DNA of 64,000 nucleotides from Marinomonas ushuaiensis DSM 15871 (lineage in GTDB: Bacteria > Pseudomonadota > Gammaproteobacteria > Pseudomonadales > Marinomonadaceae), in contig NZ_JAMB01000009.1 in the NCBI RefSeq assembly GCF_000521805.1, positions 97,609 to 161,608 on the forward strand, written 5' to 3'. Positions 40,815-51,431 of this stretch are shown in pieces (the first letter of the stretch is position 1; every line of letters starts with the position of its first letter). The notes below the pieces were generated by a model. The model was not told the origin of the DNA. It worked only from the letters and a program-made list of their open reading frames with translations, and made no database searches. Both the position numbers and the translations under genes were made by a program.

Positions 40815-41768
40815 ATGTCTCGTACATTAAAAGAATCAGTTATTGCTGTTATTTATGGTGGTCGTTCAGCTGAACGTGAAGTCTCTTTGCAGAGCGGCCC
40901 TTTGGTAGCGGAAGGTTTACGCTCAAAAGGATATCAAGTGATTGAGCTTGATTTGTATGGTCCGGGAAAGAATTTAGATCCTGTTGTGCAGCTACAGTCC
41001 ATTGATTTCGATTTCGCTTTTATTGCGCTTCATGGCGGTGAGGGAGAAGATGGTCGAGTTCAGGCTTTACTTGAAATGCTGGATAAACCATATTCTGGTA
41101 GTTCTCCATTAGCGTGTGGTTTAGCTATGGATAAAGTATTAACTAAGCGTTTTTGGCGTGGTATTGGAATACCAACGCCAGCGTATTTGTCTTTTGTTGG
41201 GCAAGCCGACGCCGATGTCATTGAAACGAAAATGGCTTACCCGGTTATTGTTAAGCCTTCTAGGGAGGGCTCTACAATCGGTATTAATAAGGCTGTCAAT
41301 CGCTTGGAACTTGATGAAGCATTGTTGAAAGCACTTGAATACGATTCAGATATCTTGGTTGAAGAGTTTGTCGATGGTCCAGAGTTTACCATTACAGTTA
41401 TTGATGACGTTGCTTATCCCGCTATTGGGTTGAAGCCGGCACCAGATCACAAGCTTTATGATTATGAGGCTAAGTACGTGGCAGATGATACTGAGTATTT
41501 GTTGCCATGCGGACTGAATAGTGATGATGAAAATGAACTTCAGATGCTTGCCCTGGATGCCTATCGGTCGCTTGGTTGTTCTGGTTGGGGGCGAGTCGAT
41601 ATTATGAGGGATCAGGCTGGTGTTTTTTGGGTGTTGGAAGTTAATACTGCGCCAGGTATGACAACTCATAGTCTTGTACCTATGGCGGCAAAATATGTAG
41701 GTATTGACTATGCTTCACTTGTTGAGAATATTGCGAAAAATGCTTGGGATCAAGTGGGACGTCATTAG
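40815..41768 (+). CDS. ddlB: D-alanine:D-alanine ligase
   Basis: The ATP-grasp enzyme makes the D-Ala-D-Ala dipeptide used by MurF. Visible parts are VIYGGRSAEREVSLQSG, FIALHGGEGEDGRVQALLE, VIVKPSREGSTIGI and the metal-binding LEVNTAPGMTTHSL. The ATG at 40815 gives 317 residues; the upstream open frame overlaps murC and is not used. ftsQ follows after three bases. Confidence 0.95.
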   Translation: MSRTLKESVIAVIYGGRSAEREVSLQSGPLVAEGLRSKGYQVIELDLYGPGKNLDPVVQLQSIDFDFAFIALHGGEGEDGRVQALLEMLDKPYSGSSPLACGLAMDKVLTKRFWRGIGIPTPAYLSFVGQADADVIETKMAYPVIVKPSREGSTIGINKAVNRLELDEALLKALEYDSDILVEEFVDGPEFTITVIDDVAYPAIGLKPAPDHKLYDYEAKYVADDTEYLLPCGLNSDDENELQMLALDAYRSLGCSGWGRVDIMRDQAGVFWVLEVNTAPGMTTHSLVPMAAKYVGIDYASLVENIAKNAWDQVGRH

Positions 41769-41771
41769 TTT

Positions 41772-42452
41772 ATGAGGATAGCGGCATTAATTGGGGCGAT
41801 TGTATTGATATTGGTCGCTACTTTTCAAGGCGATGATTCGCCGGATACTTGGTTTGCTATTAAAGAAATTAAGATTAAGGGCGATTTGAAATACTCATCA
41901 GAAGATCAGTTGATATCTGACTATTCTTCTTTGTTCGATCAAAGCCTTTTGACGGTGCCGATGGCAGATGTACTGTCTGTTGTATTGTCATCGGAGTGGG
42001 TAGCAAGTGCAGAAATTCGTAAAGTTTGGCCAAATACATTGCAGGTGCTTGTCCATGAGTATACTCCTCTCGCATACTGGAGGGATGGGCAGTTAATATC
42101 GACTTCAGCCGTTGTCATTTCTCCTGATGAGGTGCCAAGTTTGTCATTGCCAAAACTATACGGTCCTGCTGATTCAAGTGATGTTGTTCTTGAACAATTC
42201 GGTCTGATAGGTCAGGTTCTTGCTTCAACCTCTTTACGGATTAATACTCTTACTTTGGAGCCGAGAGGGGCATGGAATATTATCTTTACCAACGGTGTTA
42301 AGGTTAAGCTAGGTAGGGAGGGTATTTTAGAAAGATTACAACGATTTATAGCGGTGTATAAAAGTGATTTATCGGGTAGAATAGATCAAATTACATCAGT
42401 TGATGCCCGTTACCCACATGGGGTCGCTGTCGGTTGGAAAGAAAATAATTGA
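41772..42452 (+). CDS. ftsQ: Cell division protein FtsQ, short form
   Basis: FtsQ links FtsA-side and FtsW/FtsI-side divisome proteins. Only one or two residues precede the membrane segment (about 3-17), then a POTRA domain with FAIKEIKIKGDLKYSSEDQL and a beta domain with VRKVWPNTLQV-like and YWRDGQLIS segments. At 226 residues it is about 50 shorter than E. coli FtsQ, mainly at the cytoplasmic N-terminus. The in-frame ddlB stop at 41766 prevents any longer start. Position between ddlB and ftsA supports the call. Confidence 0.92.
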   Translation: MRIAALIGAIVLILVATFQGDDSPDTWFAIKEIKIKGDLKYSSEDQLISDYSSLFDQSLLTVPMADVLSVVLSSEWVASAEIRKVWPNTLQVLVHEYTPLAYWRDGQLISTSAVVISPDEVPSLSLPKLYGPADSSDVVLEQFGLIGQVLASTSLRINTLTLEPRGAWNIIFTNGVKVKLGREGILERLQRFIAVYKSDLSGRIDQITSVDARYPHGVAVGWKENN

Positions 42453-42524
42453 TATTGGTCTGTTTTGAGGTTTTTGACTATCAAGATTAGAGCAACCATA
42501 AACACGTATTGCCGGGAAGGTGAA

Positions 42525-43796
42525 ATGATAGTCGGTTTGGATATAGGCACATCAAAAGTTATCTGTTTAGTTGGCGAAGTTTTAGCTGATGGAGGCTTGG
42601 AAATTGTCGGTATTGGCTCTCATAGCTCAAAAGGAATGAAGCGTGGGGTTGTTATCAATATAGAGTCAACAGTTCAGTCTATCCAACGTGCTGTTGAAGA
42701 AGCTGAGTTAATGGCAGGTTGTAATATACATTCTGTTTATGTAAGTGTTGCTGGAAGTCATATTCGTAGTTTGAACTCACATGGTATCGTGGCTGTCAAA
42801 GACGGTGAAGTTCAGCAAGAAGATATCGATCGGGTGATTGATGCCGCTCAAGCCGTGCCTATTTCTTCTGATCAGCGAGTACTTCATATTTTACCCCAGG
42901 AATACCATATTGACTCCCAAGAAGGAATTAAAGATCCGCTGGGAATGTCAGGCGTTCGCCTTGAAGCAAATGTACATTTGATTTCAGGAGCGGTGAATGC
43001 CGTAATGAATATTGAAAAGTGTATTAAGCGTTGTGGTTTAGGTGTGGATGGTGTCATTTTATCGCAATTGGCGTCTAGTGAATCTTCATTGAGTGAAGAT
43101 GAGAAAGATTTAGGTGTGTGCTTGATTGATATTGGTGCAGGCACATCAGATATAGCCGTTTGGATTGATGGTGCATTGCATCATACAGCAGTAGTGCCAG
43201 TGGCTGGAGATCAAGTTACAAATGATATCTCTATGGCGTTACGTACGCCAACACAACATGCTGAAGAAATTAAAGTAAAATACGCTTGTGCGATGTCTTC
43301 AATGGCCTCTGCAGAACAAGTTTTACAGGTTCCTAGTGTTGGCGATCGTCAACCAAGATCGATTACTCGACATGCTCTAACCGAGGTTGTTGAGGCTAGA
43401 TATGAAGAAATTTACAACTTAATTTTAGATGAATTGAGGCGTAGTGGGTATGCGGAGCGTATCCCTGCAGGTATTGTAATTACTGGTGGTACGTCGCTTA
43501 TGGAAGGCGCTGCAGACTTGGCTGAGAAGATTTTTCAAATGCCAATTCGATTATCCGTACCAGATTGTACTAAAGGTATGTCAGGCATTGTCGATAACCC
43601 TATATATTCAACAAGTGTTGGATTATTGGCTTATGGTAGTAAAGAGGCTGAAGTAACAGAGATCTCGAAACGGATGATGTCTAAGACGCAAACTAAACGA
43701 GAAGCATCGATCCTGGCTCCTAAGGAAATTGGACAGGCCTTCAGTGCAGCGAAGGCTTGGCAGAAACTGAAACATTGGTTTCAGAATTATATCTAG
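42525..43796 (+). CDS. ftsA: Cell division protein FtsA
   Basis: FtsA is the actin-like protein that ties FtsZ to the membrane. It begins MIVGLDIGTSKVICLVGE (phosphate 1 loop), has the 1C insertion, LIDIGAGTSDIAVW (phosphate 2) and GIVITGGTSLMEGA (adenosine site), and ends in an amphipathic membrane-targeting helix AWQKLKHWFQNYI. The ATG at 42525 sits behind GGAAGGTG. A TTG at 42465 would add twenty unrelated residues. Confidence 0.95.
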   Translation: MIVGLDIGTSKVICLVGEVLADGGLEIVGIGSHSSKGMKRGVVINIESTVQSIQRAVEEAELMAGCNIHSVYVSVAGSHIRSLNSHGIVAVKDGEVQQEDIDRVIDAAQAVPISSDQRVLHILPQEYHIDSQEGIKDPLGMSGVRLEANVHLISGAVNAVMNIEKCIKRCGLGVDGVILSQLASSESSLSEDEKDLGVCLIDIGAGTSDIAVWIDGALHHTAVVPVAGDQVTNDISMALRTPTQHAEEIKVKYACAMSSMASAEQVLQVPSVGDRQPRSITRHALTEVVEARYEEIYNLILDELRRSGYAERIPAGIVITGGTSLMEGAADLAEKIFQMPIRLSVPDCTKGMSGIVDNPIYSTSVGLLAYGSKEAEVTEISKRMMSKTQTKREASILAPKEIGQAFSAAKAWQKLKHWFQNYI

Positions 43797-43835
43797 TCAA
43801 GGTTGATAGTGAAATTATTGAGGAGCGATAAGCCC

Positions 43836-45065
43836 ATGAACGTCTTTGATTTAGCCGAAGAGAATTTATCTGATAATGCTGTTATTAAGGTTATTGGTGT
43901 AGGTGGTGGTGGCGGTAATGCTGTTCGCCATATGCTACAAAACAGATTGGAAGGTGTTGAGTTTATTTGCGCTAATACAGATTCCAAAGCGTTAATAGGA
44001 TTTGATACAGGAATATCTTTGCAGTTAGGCTCAACAATAACAAAAGGTTTGGGTGCTGGTGCAAATCCCGAAGTAGGCCGAGACTCTGCTTTGGAAGATC
44101 AAGAAAAGATTACCCAGCTACTTACTGGTGCTGATATGGTTTTCATTACTGCTGGAATGGGTGGTGGAACAGGGACGGGTGCGGCACCTGTTATTGCTAA
44201 AGTGGCTCGAGAATTGGGTATTTTAACTGTCGCTGTTGTTACTAAGCCTTTTCCGTTTGAAGGCCGCCGCCGAGCTAAGGTAGCTGAAGAAGGTGTTAAA
44301 GAATTACGTGAAAATGTCGATTCATTAATAACAGTGCCAAATGAACGTCTTTTGCCAGTATTGGGAAAAAATATCTCATTGCTCAAAGCATTTGGTGAAG
44401 CGAATAATGTTTTATTTAATGCGGTTCAAGGTATTACAGACCTTATTATGCGCCCAGGTTTGATCAACGTTGACTTTGCAGATGTAAGAACGGTTATGTC
44501 TGAAATGGGGATGGCGATGATGGGGACAGGTTCTGCCTCTGGTGATGATAGAGCTAGAGTGGCTGCGGAAGCGGCAATACATAATCCGTTATTGGAAGAT
44601 ATCAATCTTAGAGGTGCGCGTGGCGTGCTGGTAAATATTACAGCGAACGAAGAAGTTGGTTTGTCTGAATTTACTGAGGTTGGTGGGATTATTGAAGAAT
44701 ATGCATCGGAAGATGCTACCGTCGTGATTGGTTGTGCTATTGATCCCAATGTTGGTGATGAAATGCGAGTCACGGTGGTTGCTACTGGTTTAGAGGGTAA
44801 GTCGATAGTTGAGCTGAAAGCTGCTGTTGGTGAATCTGTTGTCTCTCAGCCAGTTATAACTAAGGTTGAGCAAGCTGTTGAAAGTCGTGAGGCTGAAGCG
44901 GTTATGGCTCAATCGGAGTTAAATCTTGCACCAGAAGCAAAAGTGCAAGTGGTAGAGAAAAGCTTGGGTGAGAAGAGTGAATCTGCGGATTCTACCTCTG
45001 AGTCAAGTGGCGATAAATTATCGTATTTGGACATTCCTGCATTTTTGCGTCGACAAGCGGATTAA
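43836..45065 (+). CDS. ftsZ: Cell division protein FtsZ
   Basis: FtsZ is the tubulin-like GTPase of the division ring. The tubulin signature GGGTGTGAA lies at 109-117, with [10 protein letters not shown] near the start. After about residue 320 a variable linker leads to the conserved tail [13 protein letters not shown] that binds FtsA and ZipA. The ATG at 43836 follows AGGAG; an upstream frame from 43803 is not used. Its 409 residues are typical. Confidence 0.97.
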   Translation: MNVFDLAEENLSDNAVIKVIGVGGGGGNAVRHMLQNRLEGVEFICANTDSKALIGFDTGISLQLGSTITKGLGAGANPEVGRDSALEDQEKITQLLTGADMVFITAGMGGGTGTGAAPVIAKVARELGILTVAVVTKPFPFEGRRRAKVAEEGVKELRENVDSLITVPNERLLPVLGKNISLLKAFGEANNVLFNAVQGITDLIMRPGLINVDFADVRTVMSEMGMAMMGTGSASGDDRARVAAEAAIHNPLLEDINLRGARGVLVNITANEEVGLSEFTEVGGIIEEYASEDATVVIGCAIDPNVGDEMRVTVVATGLEGKSIVELKAAVGESVVSQPVITKVEQAVESREAEAVMAQSELNLAPEAKVQVVEKSLGEKSESADSTSESSGDKLSYLDIPAFLRRQAD

Positions 45066-45100
45066 TTTGCGCAAAAAAGATGCAATTTTGAAATGTTGGA

Positions 45101-45129
45101 TTGTATAAAAAATGTCTTATTGGTACTAT
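45101..45129 (+). promoter_or_regulatory. Possible lpxC promoter with extended -10
   Basis: TTGTAT (45101-45106), a 17-base spacer and TACTAT (45124-45129) preceded by TGG form an extended -10 promoter candidate between ftsZ and lpxC. The -35 match is weak. Confidence 0.42.
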
Positions 45130-45170
45130 TTGTAAAGAAGAGTAACCAGTCATAAAATTGTAGGAATATA

Positions 45171-46091
45171 ATGGTACGCCAACACACACTAAAGAATATT
45201 ATTCGAGCGACTGGAGTCGGTTTACACTCCGGCGAAAAAGTGTATTTGACACTAAAGCCAGCTCCTGTGAATACCGGTATTGTATTTGTTCGCACGGATC
45301 TAGACCCTGTTGTTGAGATTCATGGTAATGCGAAATCGGTTGGGTCAACGAATTTTGCTACGGCTTTATGTCAAGGTGATGTGAAGGTTAGTACTGTAGA
45401 ACATTTGTTATCTGCAATGGCTGGTCTAGGTGTTGATAATGCTTATGTAGAAGTAAGTGCTAGTGAAGTTCCTCTTATGGATGGAAGTGCTAGCCCTTTC
45501 GTTTTCCTTCTGCAGTCGGCAGGCTTAGAGGCTCAGAATGCACCGAAGAAATTCATTCGTGTGAAGAAGCCTATTAGGGTTGACGAAGACGATAAGTTTG
45601 CTTCAATTGAACCTTACTCCGCTGGTTTCCGTTTGACGTTTACTATCGATTTTCAGCACCCTGCGATAGAGGAAGATGTTCAAAGTACTTCTTTTAATTT
45701 TTCAACGACGACATTTGTTAAAGAGATTAGTCGAGCTAGAACCTTTGGTTTCATGAAGGATCTAGAGTACTTTAAGAATAATAATCTTGCTCGTGGCGCA
45801 AACATGGATAATGCTATTGTTCTTGATGATTATCGAGTGTTAAATGATGAAGGCTTGCGCTATAAAGATGAGCTAGTTCGTCATAAAATACTTGATGCCA
45901 TTGGTGATCTTTATCTTCTAGGGCATAGTCTAATTGGCGAATATAAAGCTTATAAGTCTGGGCATGGTTTAAATAATAGGCTTTTATTAGCGTTGATTGA
46001 GCAACCTGATGCTTGGGAATATGTTGTTTTTGAAGATGAGTCACAAACTAATCCGATATCCTATGTTGAGCCTGCATTTGCTGGTGCCTAG
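45171..46091 (+). CDS. lpxC: UDP-3-O-acyl-N-acetylglucosamine deacetylase
   Basis: LpxC performs the committed step of lipid A synthesis. The zinc ligands align exactly with E. coli numbering: His78 in [12 protein letters not shown] (79 in E. coli), His238 and Asp242 in [11 protein letters not shown]. The N-terminal [21 protein letters not shown] is diagnostic. At 306 residues it is normal. It is the last gene of the cluster and is followed by a terminator. Confidence 0.97.
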   Translation: MVRQHTLKNIIRATGVGLHSGEKVYLTLKPAPVNTGIVFVRTDLDPVVEIHGNAKSVGSTNFATALCQGDVKVSTVEHLLSAMAGLGVDNAYVEVSASEVPLMDGSASPFVFLLQSAGLEAQNAPKKFIRVKKPIRVDEDDKFASIEPYSAGFRLTFTIDFQHPAIEEDVQSTSFNFSTTTFVKEISRARTFGFMKDLEYFKNNNLARGANMDNAIVLDDYRVLNDEGLRYKDELVRHKILDAIGDLYLLGHSLIGEYKAYKSGHGLNNRLLLALIEQPDAWEYVVFEDESQTNPISYVEPAFAGA

Positions 46092-46119
46092 TGAGTGATT
46101 AAATCTTAAGCAGTTTCTT

Positions 46120-46149
46120 AAAAAACCAGACTTTATGTCTGGTTTTTTT
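46120..46149 (+). terminator. Intrinsic terminator after lpxC
   Basis: The stem AAAACCAGAC / GTCTGGTTTT with a five-base loop and T-run closes the division cluster. No secM-like gene lies between it and secA. Confidence 0.88.
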
Positions 46150-46235
46150 GTATATGGTCCCTTGATATTTCATGTTTTGTCACACATTACCATGATAGAC
46201 TGTATTTATTACTAATTGGCTATGTTGAGTGCAAG

Positions 46236-48944
46236 ATGTTAGGAAGTGTAATTAAAAAGATTGTCGGTACAAAGAATGACCGAGAAGTAAAACGATATAA
46301 AAAAGTCGTTACACAGATAAACCAACTTGAAGAATCTTTTCATAATCTGTCTGATGATGACTTAACTTCAAAAACTGGTAGTTTTCGGGAACGCTTAGAG
46401 AGCGGTGAATCTTTAGAATCGATTTTACCTGAGGCTTTTGCGGTTGTTCGAGAGGGTAGTCGTCGTGTAATGGGGATGCGACATTTCGATGTCCAGCTCA
46501 TTGGCGGTATGGTTCTGAATGAAGGTCGAATTGCAGAAATGCGTACTGGTGAAGGTAAGACGCTAGTAGCAACTTTAGCGGTATACCTTAATGCATTATC
46601 ATCAAAAGGTGTTCATGTTGTTACAGTAAATGATTATCTGGCTGGTCGTGATGCTAACTGGATGAGGCCTCTTTACGAATTTTTAGACATGAGTGTTGGG
46701 GTCGTGTTTTCTGGTCAAGATCGTGATGATAAGAAAGCAGCTTATTTGTGTGACATCACTTACGGTACAAATAACGAATTTGGTTTTGATTATCTTCGCG
46801 ACAACATGGTTTTTCGTTTGGAAGATAGAGTTCAGCGTGAGTTGAATTTTTCTGTTGTGGATGAGGTCGATTCTATTTTAATCGATGAAGCCAGAACGCC
46901 GCTTATTATTTCTGGTGCTGTTGAAGATAGTTCGGAACAATATCGAAAAATTAATCTGCTGGCGCCACTTTTGATTAAGCAAAAGGATTCTGAAGTTGAA
47001 GGCGAAGAGCCTACTGGGCATTATGTTTTTGATGAATCTCAGCGCAGCATAGAATTGACAGAAGAAGGTCATTCATTTGTTGAAAGTTGGTTGGTAGAAC
47101 AAAATATGTTGGGCGAAGGAGAAAGTCTCTATGCGGCTGCTAATCTGTCTTTGTTGCACCATGTTCATGCCTGCTTAAAAGCACATGTTATTTTTAAGAA
47201 AGACGTTGATTATGTTATTCAAGGTGACCAAATTGTTATCGTTGATGAGCATACGGGTCGTACTATGGCTGGGCGTCGCTGGTCTGAAGGTATCCACCAA
47301 GCGGTTGAAGCAAAAGAAGGTGTGACTATTCAAGCTGAAAGTCAGACACTAGCATCAACGACCTTTCAAAACTATTTCCGTTTGTATGAAAAGCTGTCTG
47401 GTATGACTGGTACGGCAGATACGGAGGCGTTTGAGTTTCAACAAATTTATGGTTTGTCTGTCATCGTTATTCCAACTAACCGTCAGGTGCAGCGTAAAGA
47501 CTTCAATGATTTAATTTATATGTCTACGGAAGATAAATTTGAAGCCATTGTGTTGGATATCGAAGATATCGTAAAGCAAGGTCGTCCTGTTCTTGTTGGT
47601 ACAGCATCTATTGAATATTCAGAATTGTTATCGAACTATCTCAATAAAAAAGATGTTAAGCATAATGTATTAAATGCTAAGCAGCATGAGCGTGAAGCTG
47701 AAATTGTTGCTGATGCTGGGCGTCCAGGTGCTGTGACCATAGCGACAAATATGGCGGGACGTGGTACGGATATCGTTTTGGGTGGTAACTTGCAAGTTGA
47801 GTTGGCTAAGCTTGGCGAAAGTGCAAGTCAAGAAAGTATTGATGCTCTTAAGGCTGATTGGGCATTGCGAAATGAGTCTGTTTTATCTGCCGGTGGTTTG
47901 CATATTATTGGTACTGAGCGTCATGAGTCTCGTCGTATTGATAACCAGCTTCGTGGTCGTGCAGGTCGTCAAGGTGATGTTGGGTCGTCTCGTTTCTATC
48001 TTTCCTTAGAAGATAATTTAATGCGTATCTTTATGTCTGATCGCATCAAAAAAATGATGATGTCGCTTGGTATGGAGAAAGGTGAAGCGATCGAGCATAA
48101 GATGGTTTCAAATGCGATTGAGAAAGCTCAGCGTAAAGTGGAAGGTCGTAACTTTGATATTCGTAAGCAGCTACTAGAATATGATGATGTTGCTAACGAT
48201 CAGCGTCAGGTTATTTATCGTCAGCGCTTTGAAATGATGGTTTCTGAAGACTTGTCTGGTGCTGTTACTGCGATGAGAGAAGAAGTTGTTTCCGATCTTA
48301 TTGATGAGTTTATCCCGCCACAAAGTATCTTTGATATGTGGGACCTTGAAGGTTTGGAAGAGAAGATTCGTAATGAATTTAGTCTATCGCTTCCTATTGT
48401 TCAATGGGTTGAGGATGATAAAAAGCTTTATGAAGAACCATTGCGTCAGAAAATTCTAGACAGTTTTGTTAGTGATCATAAGCTTAAAGAGCAAACCGCT
48501 GGAGAGAAAGGGTTCCGCTCTTTTGAAAAGCAAGTGCTTCTTCAAGTGTTGGATACGCTTTGGAAAGAGCATCTTCAGACAATGGATATGCTGAGGCAAG
48601 GTATTCATTTGCGTGGTTATGCTCAAAAAAATCCGAAGCAAGAGTATAAGCGTGAAGCGTTTGAGTTATTTCAAGGTTTGCTTGAGCAGATAAAATTTGA
48701 AGTGATTCAAATTATTACTCGTGTAAAAGTTCAATCAGCTGATGAAGCTGAAAAAATTGAAGAAGCTCGTCGGCAACAAGAAGAGAAAACCACTATGAAT
48801 ATGGTGCATGACTCTTTGGCTTCACCCTCTGAACCTTCTGCTGATCCTGCTACGGATCAAGAGTATCCAAAGGTTGGTCGTAATGAGCCTTGTCCTTGTG
48901 GTTCAGGCAAAAAATACAAGCATTGTCATGGTAGTCTTGCTTGA
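46236..48944 (+). CDS. secA: Preprotein translocase ATPase SecA
   Basis: SecA drives secretory proteins through SecYEG. The Walker A loop is MRTGEGKTL (102-110), Walker B is [20 protein letters not shown], and the second nucleotide domain has [14 protein letters not shown] and [10 protein letters not shown]. The C-terminus carries the zinc-binding SecB contact [14 protein letters not shown]. The length of 902 matches E. coli. The order lpxC-secA-argJ-mutT resembles Pseudomonas. Confidence 0.97.
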   Translation: MLGSVIKKIVGTKNDREVKRYKKVVTQINQLEESFHNLSDDDLTSKTGSFRERLESGESLESILPEAFAVVREGSRRVMGMRHFDVQLIGGMVLNEGRIAEMRTGEGKTLVATLAVYLNALSSKGVHVVTVNDYLAGRDANWMRPLYEFLDMSVGVVFSGQDRDDKKAAYLCDITYGTNNEFGFDYLRDNMVFRLEDRVQRELNFSVVDEVDSILIDEARTPLIISGAVEDSSEQYRKINLLAPLLIKQKDSEVEGEEPTGHYVFDESQRSIELTEEGHSFVESWLVEQNMLGEGESLYAAANLSLLHHVHACLKAHVIFKKDVDYVIQGDQIVIVDEHTGRTMAGRRWSEGIHQAVEAKEGVTIQAESQTLASTTFQNYFRLYEKLSGMTGTADTEAFEFQQIYGLSVIVIPTNRQVQRKDFNDLIYMSTEDKFEAIVLDIEDIVKQGRPVLVGTASIEYSELLSNYLNKKDVKHNVLNAKQHEREAEIVADAGRPGAVTIATNMAGRGTDIVLGGNLQVELAKLGESASQESIDALKADWALRNESVLSAGGLHIIGTERHESRRIDNQLRGRAGRQGDVGSSRFYLSLEDNLMRIFMSDRIKKMMMSLGMEKGEAIEHKMVSNAIEKAQRKVEGRNFDIRKQLLEYDDVANDQRQVIYRQRFEMMVSEDLSGAVTAMREEVVSDLIDEFIPPQSIFDMWDLEGLEEKIRNEFSLSLPIVQWVEDDKKLYEEPLRQKILDSFVSDHKLKEQTAGEKGFRSFEKQVLLQVLDTLWKEHLQTMDMLRQGIHLRGYAQKNPKQEYKREAFELFQGLLEQIKFEVIQIITRVKVQSADEAEKIEEARRQQEEKTTMNMVHDSLASPSEPSADPATDQEYPKVGRNEPCPCGSGKKYKHCHGSLA

Positions 48945-48974
48945 TTTGAGTAAGTTTAATTGGAGAAAGCTTAA

Positions 48975-50195
48975 ATGGCAGTAGGGTTACATGAATTTCC
49001 TCTAATCCCTGAAATTAAAGGGGTTAGGATAGGAGTTGCAGAAGCGGGAATTAAAAAGCCTAATAAGAAAGATGTTGTTATCTTCGAATTGTGTGAAGGT
49101 GCTTCTGTTGCGGGCGCTTTTACTCAAAATGCTTTTTGTGCAGCCCCTGTGCGACTTTGTCAGAAGCATTTGGCAACAACAAATGCTCGTTATTTATTGA
49201 TAAATACAGGCAATGCAAATGCTGGTACAGGTAAGTCTGGTGTTGAAAATGCGTTAAAAACTTGTGTGGCTTTGTCGTCTCAAGTAGAAATGGATTTCGA
49301 AGCTGTTTTACCTTTTTCTACTGGTGTTATTGGTGAGCCTTTGCCTGTTGAGAAAATCGTTGCGGCTATTCCTACTGCATTGGCGAATTTGTCTGGTGAC
49401 AATTGGCGCTCTGCTGGTTTGGGTATTATGACAACTGATACCCTGCCAAAGGGTTCTGTTCGGACTTTTAATTTTGATGGTCGTACCTATTCTATTGCTG
49501 GTATCTCAAAAGGTGCTGGCATGATTCGCCCTAATATGGCGACAATGCTTGGTTATGTTTGCAGTGATATAGCAATGAGTGTTGATGTGCTTCAATCTGT
49601 TTTGAAGGATGTTGTTAATAAAAGCTTTAACCGTATTACAGTGGATAGTGACACTTCAACAAATGACTCCTGTATTGCTGTAGCCACTGGATTGGCGGGT
49701 AATGAAATAGTTACATCAGTTGATGACCCATTGGCTCAGGCCTTTTTGGTTGCTTTCACAGAAGTGATGCAAGAGCTGGCTCACGCTATTGTCAGAGACG
49801 GTGAGGGGGCGACAAAATTCGTTACGGTTGAGGTTGTTGGTGCTTTAAAAATTGAAGATTCGACTAAGGTCGCTTTTGAGATAGCTCACTCCCCATTGGT
49901 AAAAACGGCCTTGTTTGCTTCTGATCCAAACTGGGGCCGTATATTAGCTGTTGTTGGTCGAGCTGGAGTTGAAGATTTGGATGTGGATCGTGTTCAGCTT
50001 CATATTAATGGTTTTGAAATTGCTCGCGATGGTTGTCGTTCTCCTGATTATCTTGAAGAGCATGGTAAGCAAGCCATGGAGCCAGAAGAGATACATATCC
50101 GCTTGGATCTAGGTATGGGTCAACAGTCTGATATTGTTTGGACCACGGATTTTTCTCATGAATATGTCACTATTAATGCTGAGTATCGTACTTAA
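48975..50195 (+). CDS. argJ: Bifunctional ornithine acetyltransferase / N-acetylglutamate synthase
   Basis: ArgJ recycles the acetyl group from acetylornithine to glutamate in arginine synthesis. The proenzyme cleaves itself before Thr190 in GMIRPNMATMLGY. Other motifs are GNANAGTG, VLPFSTGVIGEPLP, VDSDTSTNDS and the C-terminal EYRT. The 406-residue length is usual. Its stop overlaps the mutT ATG (TAATG). Whether it has both activities cannot be told from sequence alone. Confidence 0.95.
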   Translation: MAVGLHEFPLIPEIKGVRIGVAEAGIKKPNKKDVVIFELCEGASVAGAFTQNAFCAAPVRLCQKHLATTNARYLLINTGNANAGTGKSGVENALKTCVALSSQVEMDFEAVLPFSTGVIGEPLPVEKIVAAIPTALANLSGDNWRSAGLGIMTTDTLPKGSVRTFNFDGRTYSIAGISKGAGMIRPNMATMLGYVCSDIAMSVDVLQSVLKDVVNKSFNRITVDSDTSTNDSCIAVATGLAGNEIVTSVDDPLAQAFLVAFTEVMQELAHAIVRDGEGATKFVTVEVVGALKIEDSTKVAFEIAHSPLVKTALFASDPNWGRILAVVGRAGVEDLDVDRVQLHINGFEIARDGCRSPDYLEEHGKQAMEPEEIHIRLDLGMGQQSDIVWTTDFSHEYVTINAEYRT

Positions 50196-50578
50196 TGTTG
50201 GTTAAAGTGGCTGCCGGAATTATACTTCGTGATAATAAGGTGTTTATTGCTCTTAGGAAATCTAATCAGCATCAAGGTGGTTTATGGGAGTTTCCAGGAG
50301 GTAAGTGTGAGTCTTCAGAGCCTGCTTCCATTGCGCTATTTAGAGAGTTGAAAGAAGAGTGTGGTATTTCTGTCACAGATTGTGCTCTTTTTGAGAAAAT
50401 CTCCCATGACTATGGTGATAAGCAGGTTGAGCTTTTCTTTTATAAAGTTACTGGTTTTGATGGTGACCCGGTAGGGAAAGAAGGGCAGGAAGTCCGTTGG
50501 GTGGCTATTGGTGATTTATTGTCTTATGAGTTTCCAGAAGCTAATATGTCTATTGTGACTGCGCTTATGAATGCCTAG
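50195..50578 (+). CDS. mutT: Nudix hydrolase, MutT-like 8-oxo-dGTP diphosphatase
   Basis: MutT removes oxidised guanine nucleotides from the pool to prevent A-to-C mutations. The Nudix box is complete: Gly36, five residues, Glu42, seven residues, Arg50-Glu51-Leu52-x-Glu54-Glu55-x-Gly57. The N-terminal VAAGIIL and GGLWEFPGGK fit MutT. With 127 residues it is single-domain. Translation is coupled to argJ by the one-base overlap. Confidence 0.93.
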   Translation: MLVKVAAGIILRDNKVFIALRKSNQHQGGLWEFPGGKCESSEPASIALFRELKEECGISVTDCALFEKISHDYGDKQVELFFYKVTGFDGDPVGKEGQEVRWVAIGDLLSYEFPEANMSIVTALMNA

Positions 50579-50596
50579 TAATTGGCATTTAACTTT

Positions 50597-50628
50597 TTAA
50601 AAAGAGCTTCATTATGAAGCTCTTTTTT
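50597..50628. terminator. Bidirectional terminator between mutT and the response-regulator gene
   Basis: The near-perfect palindrome AAAGAGCTTCAT / ATGAAGCTCTTT is flanked by an A-run and a T-run, serving both convergent genes. Confidence 0.88.
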
Positions 50629-50633
50629 TATCT

Positions 50634-51431
50634 TTAATTTAATATTTGGGCTAAGAGTTTGCGAACGACGCTTGGTTCAAACGGTTTCCCGCAAATAGCG
50701 TCAACGCCTTCTTGTGCGATGTTTGAAAGTTGGCTATCTTCAGAATTTGAGCTGACCATCAAAATAGGGATATGAGCTAGTTCTGGGTCTTGTCTAACAG
50801 ATTCAGTTAGCTCTCTACCATCCATTTCTGGCATGTTGTAATCAGTAACGATTAAATCAAACTCTGATTGAGCAAGTAGTTCAATTGCTTCCTTACCATT
50901 TTCGGCAAACTGTATGTCTTCTATTCCCATTGAATTTAGTGTTTTGCTTATGTGCTTACGAGCCATTCGACTATCATCAGTTACTAATACTCGAAGTGTT
51001 CTAGGGTCGAATATTTCTAAGTTGATTTCTTCTTCCACGATTAAATCTAGGGTGGCGTGAATAGCACGCAGAAGATCTTTTGGATTAAATGGTTTTGGTA
51101 GAATGGCTAATACACCAGATTGCCTTAGGTGCTCTAGATTGTCTCTATTTCTTTCGCTGGAAATCAACATAAAGCATTGATTTTCAGTGGCTTTGTTTGC
51201 TTGAATTCTGTCAATTAGTTCATTGGCAGAACCGTCAGGAAGATACATTGATGAAATAACAAGATCTGGTGGAAAAGAGCTTAAAGATTCTATTGTCTCT
51301 TGGATGTTATTTGCGTACTCGATTTGTTTTATGCCTGCATCTTTTAAGGCTTTGGTAATGATTTTTTTTTGGGTGTCGGAAGGTTCTACAAGAAGAAAAG
51401 AGAGGTCGCCGATTGCTGTATAAGAATCCAT
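50634..51431 (-). CDS. Double receiver protein: pseudo-receiver plus CheY-like receiver
   Basis: The 265-residue protein consists of two receiver domains and no output domain. The second (about 146-265) is complete: Asp152-Asp153, phosphoacceptor Asp197 (VTDYNMPEMDG), Ser227 and Lys249 (GKPF). The first (about 11-130) has Glu-Pro where the acidic pair should be and Ser61 (ISSMYLPDG) at the phosphoacceptor position, keeping only Lys113. It is therefore likely non-phosphorylatable. No kinase lies nearby. It might act like CheY or as a phosphate-relay partner, but neither is shown. Confidence 0.86.
   Translation of the reverse strand: MDSYTAIGDLSFLLVEPSDTQKKIITKALKDAGIKQIEYANNIQETIESLSSFPPDLVISSMYLPDGSANELIDRIQANKATENQCFMLISSERNRDNLEHLRQSGVLAILPKPFNPKDLLRAIHATLDLIVEEEINLEIFDPRTLRVLVTDDSRMARKHISKTLNSMGIEDIQFAENGKEAIELLAQSEFDLIVTDYNMPEMDGRELTESVRQDPELAHIPILMVSSNSEDSQLSNIAQEGVDAICGKPFEPSVVRKLLAQILN

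Noticed and set aside
46092..46235. A possible secM-like arrest gene between lpxC and secA
   Set aside because: The 144-base gap holds a terminator and no frame with a signal peptide or an arrest motif.
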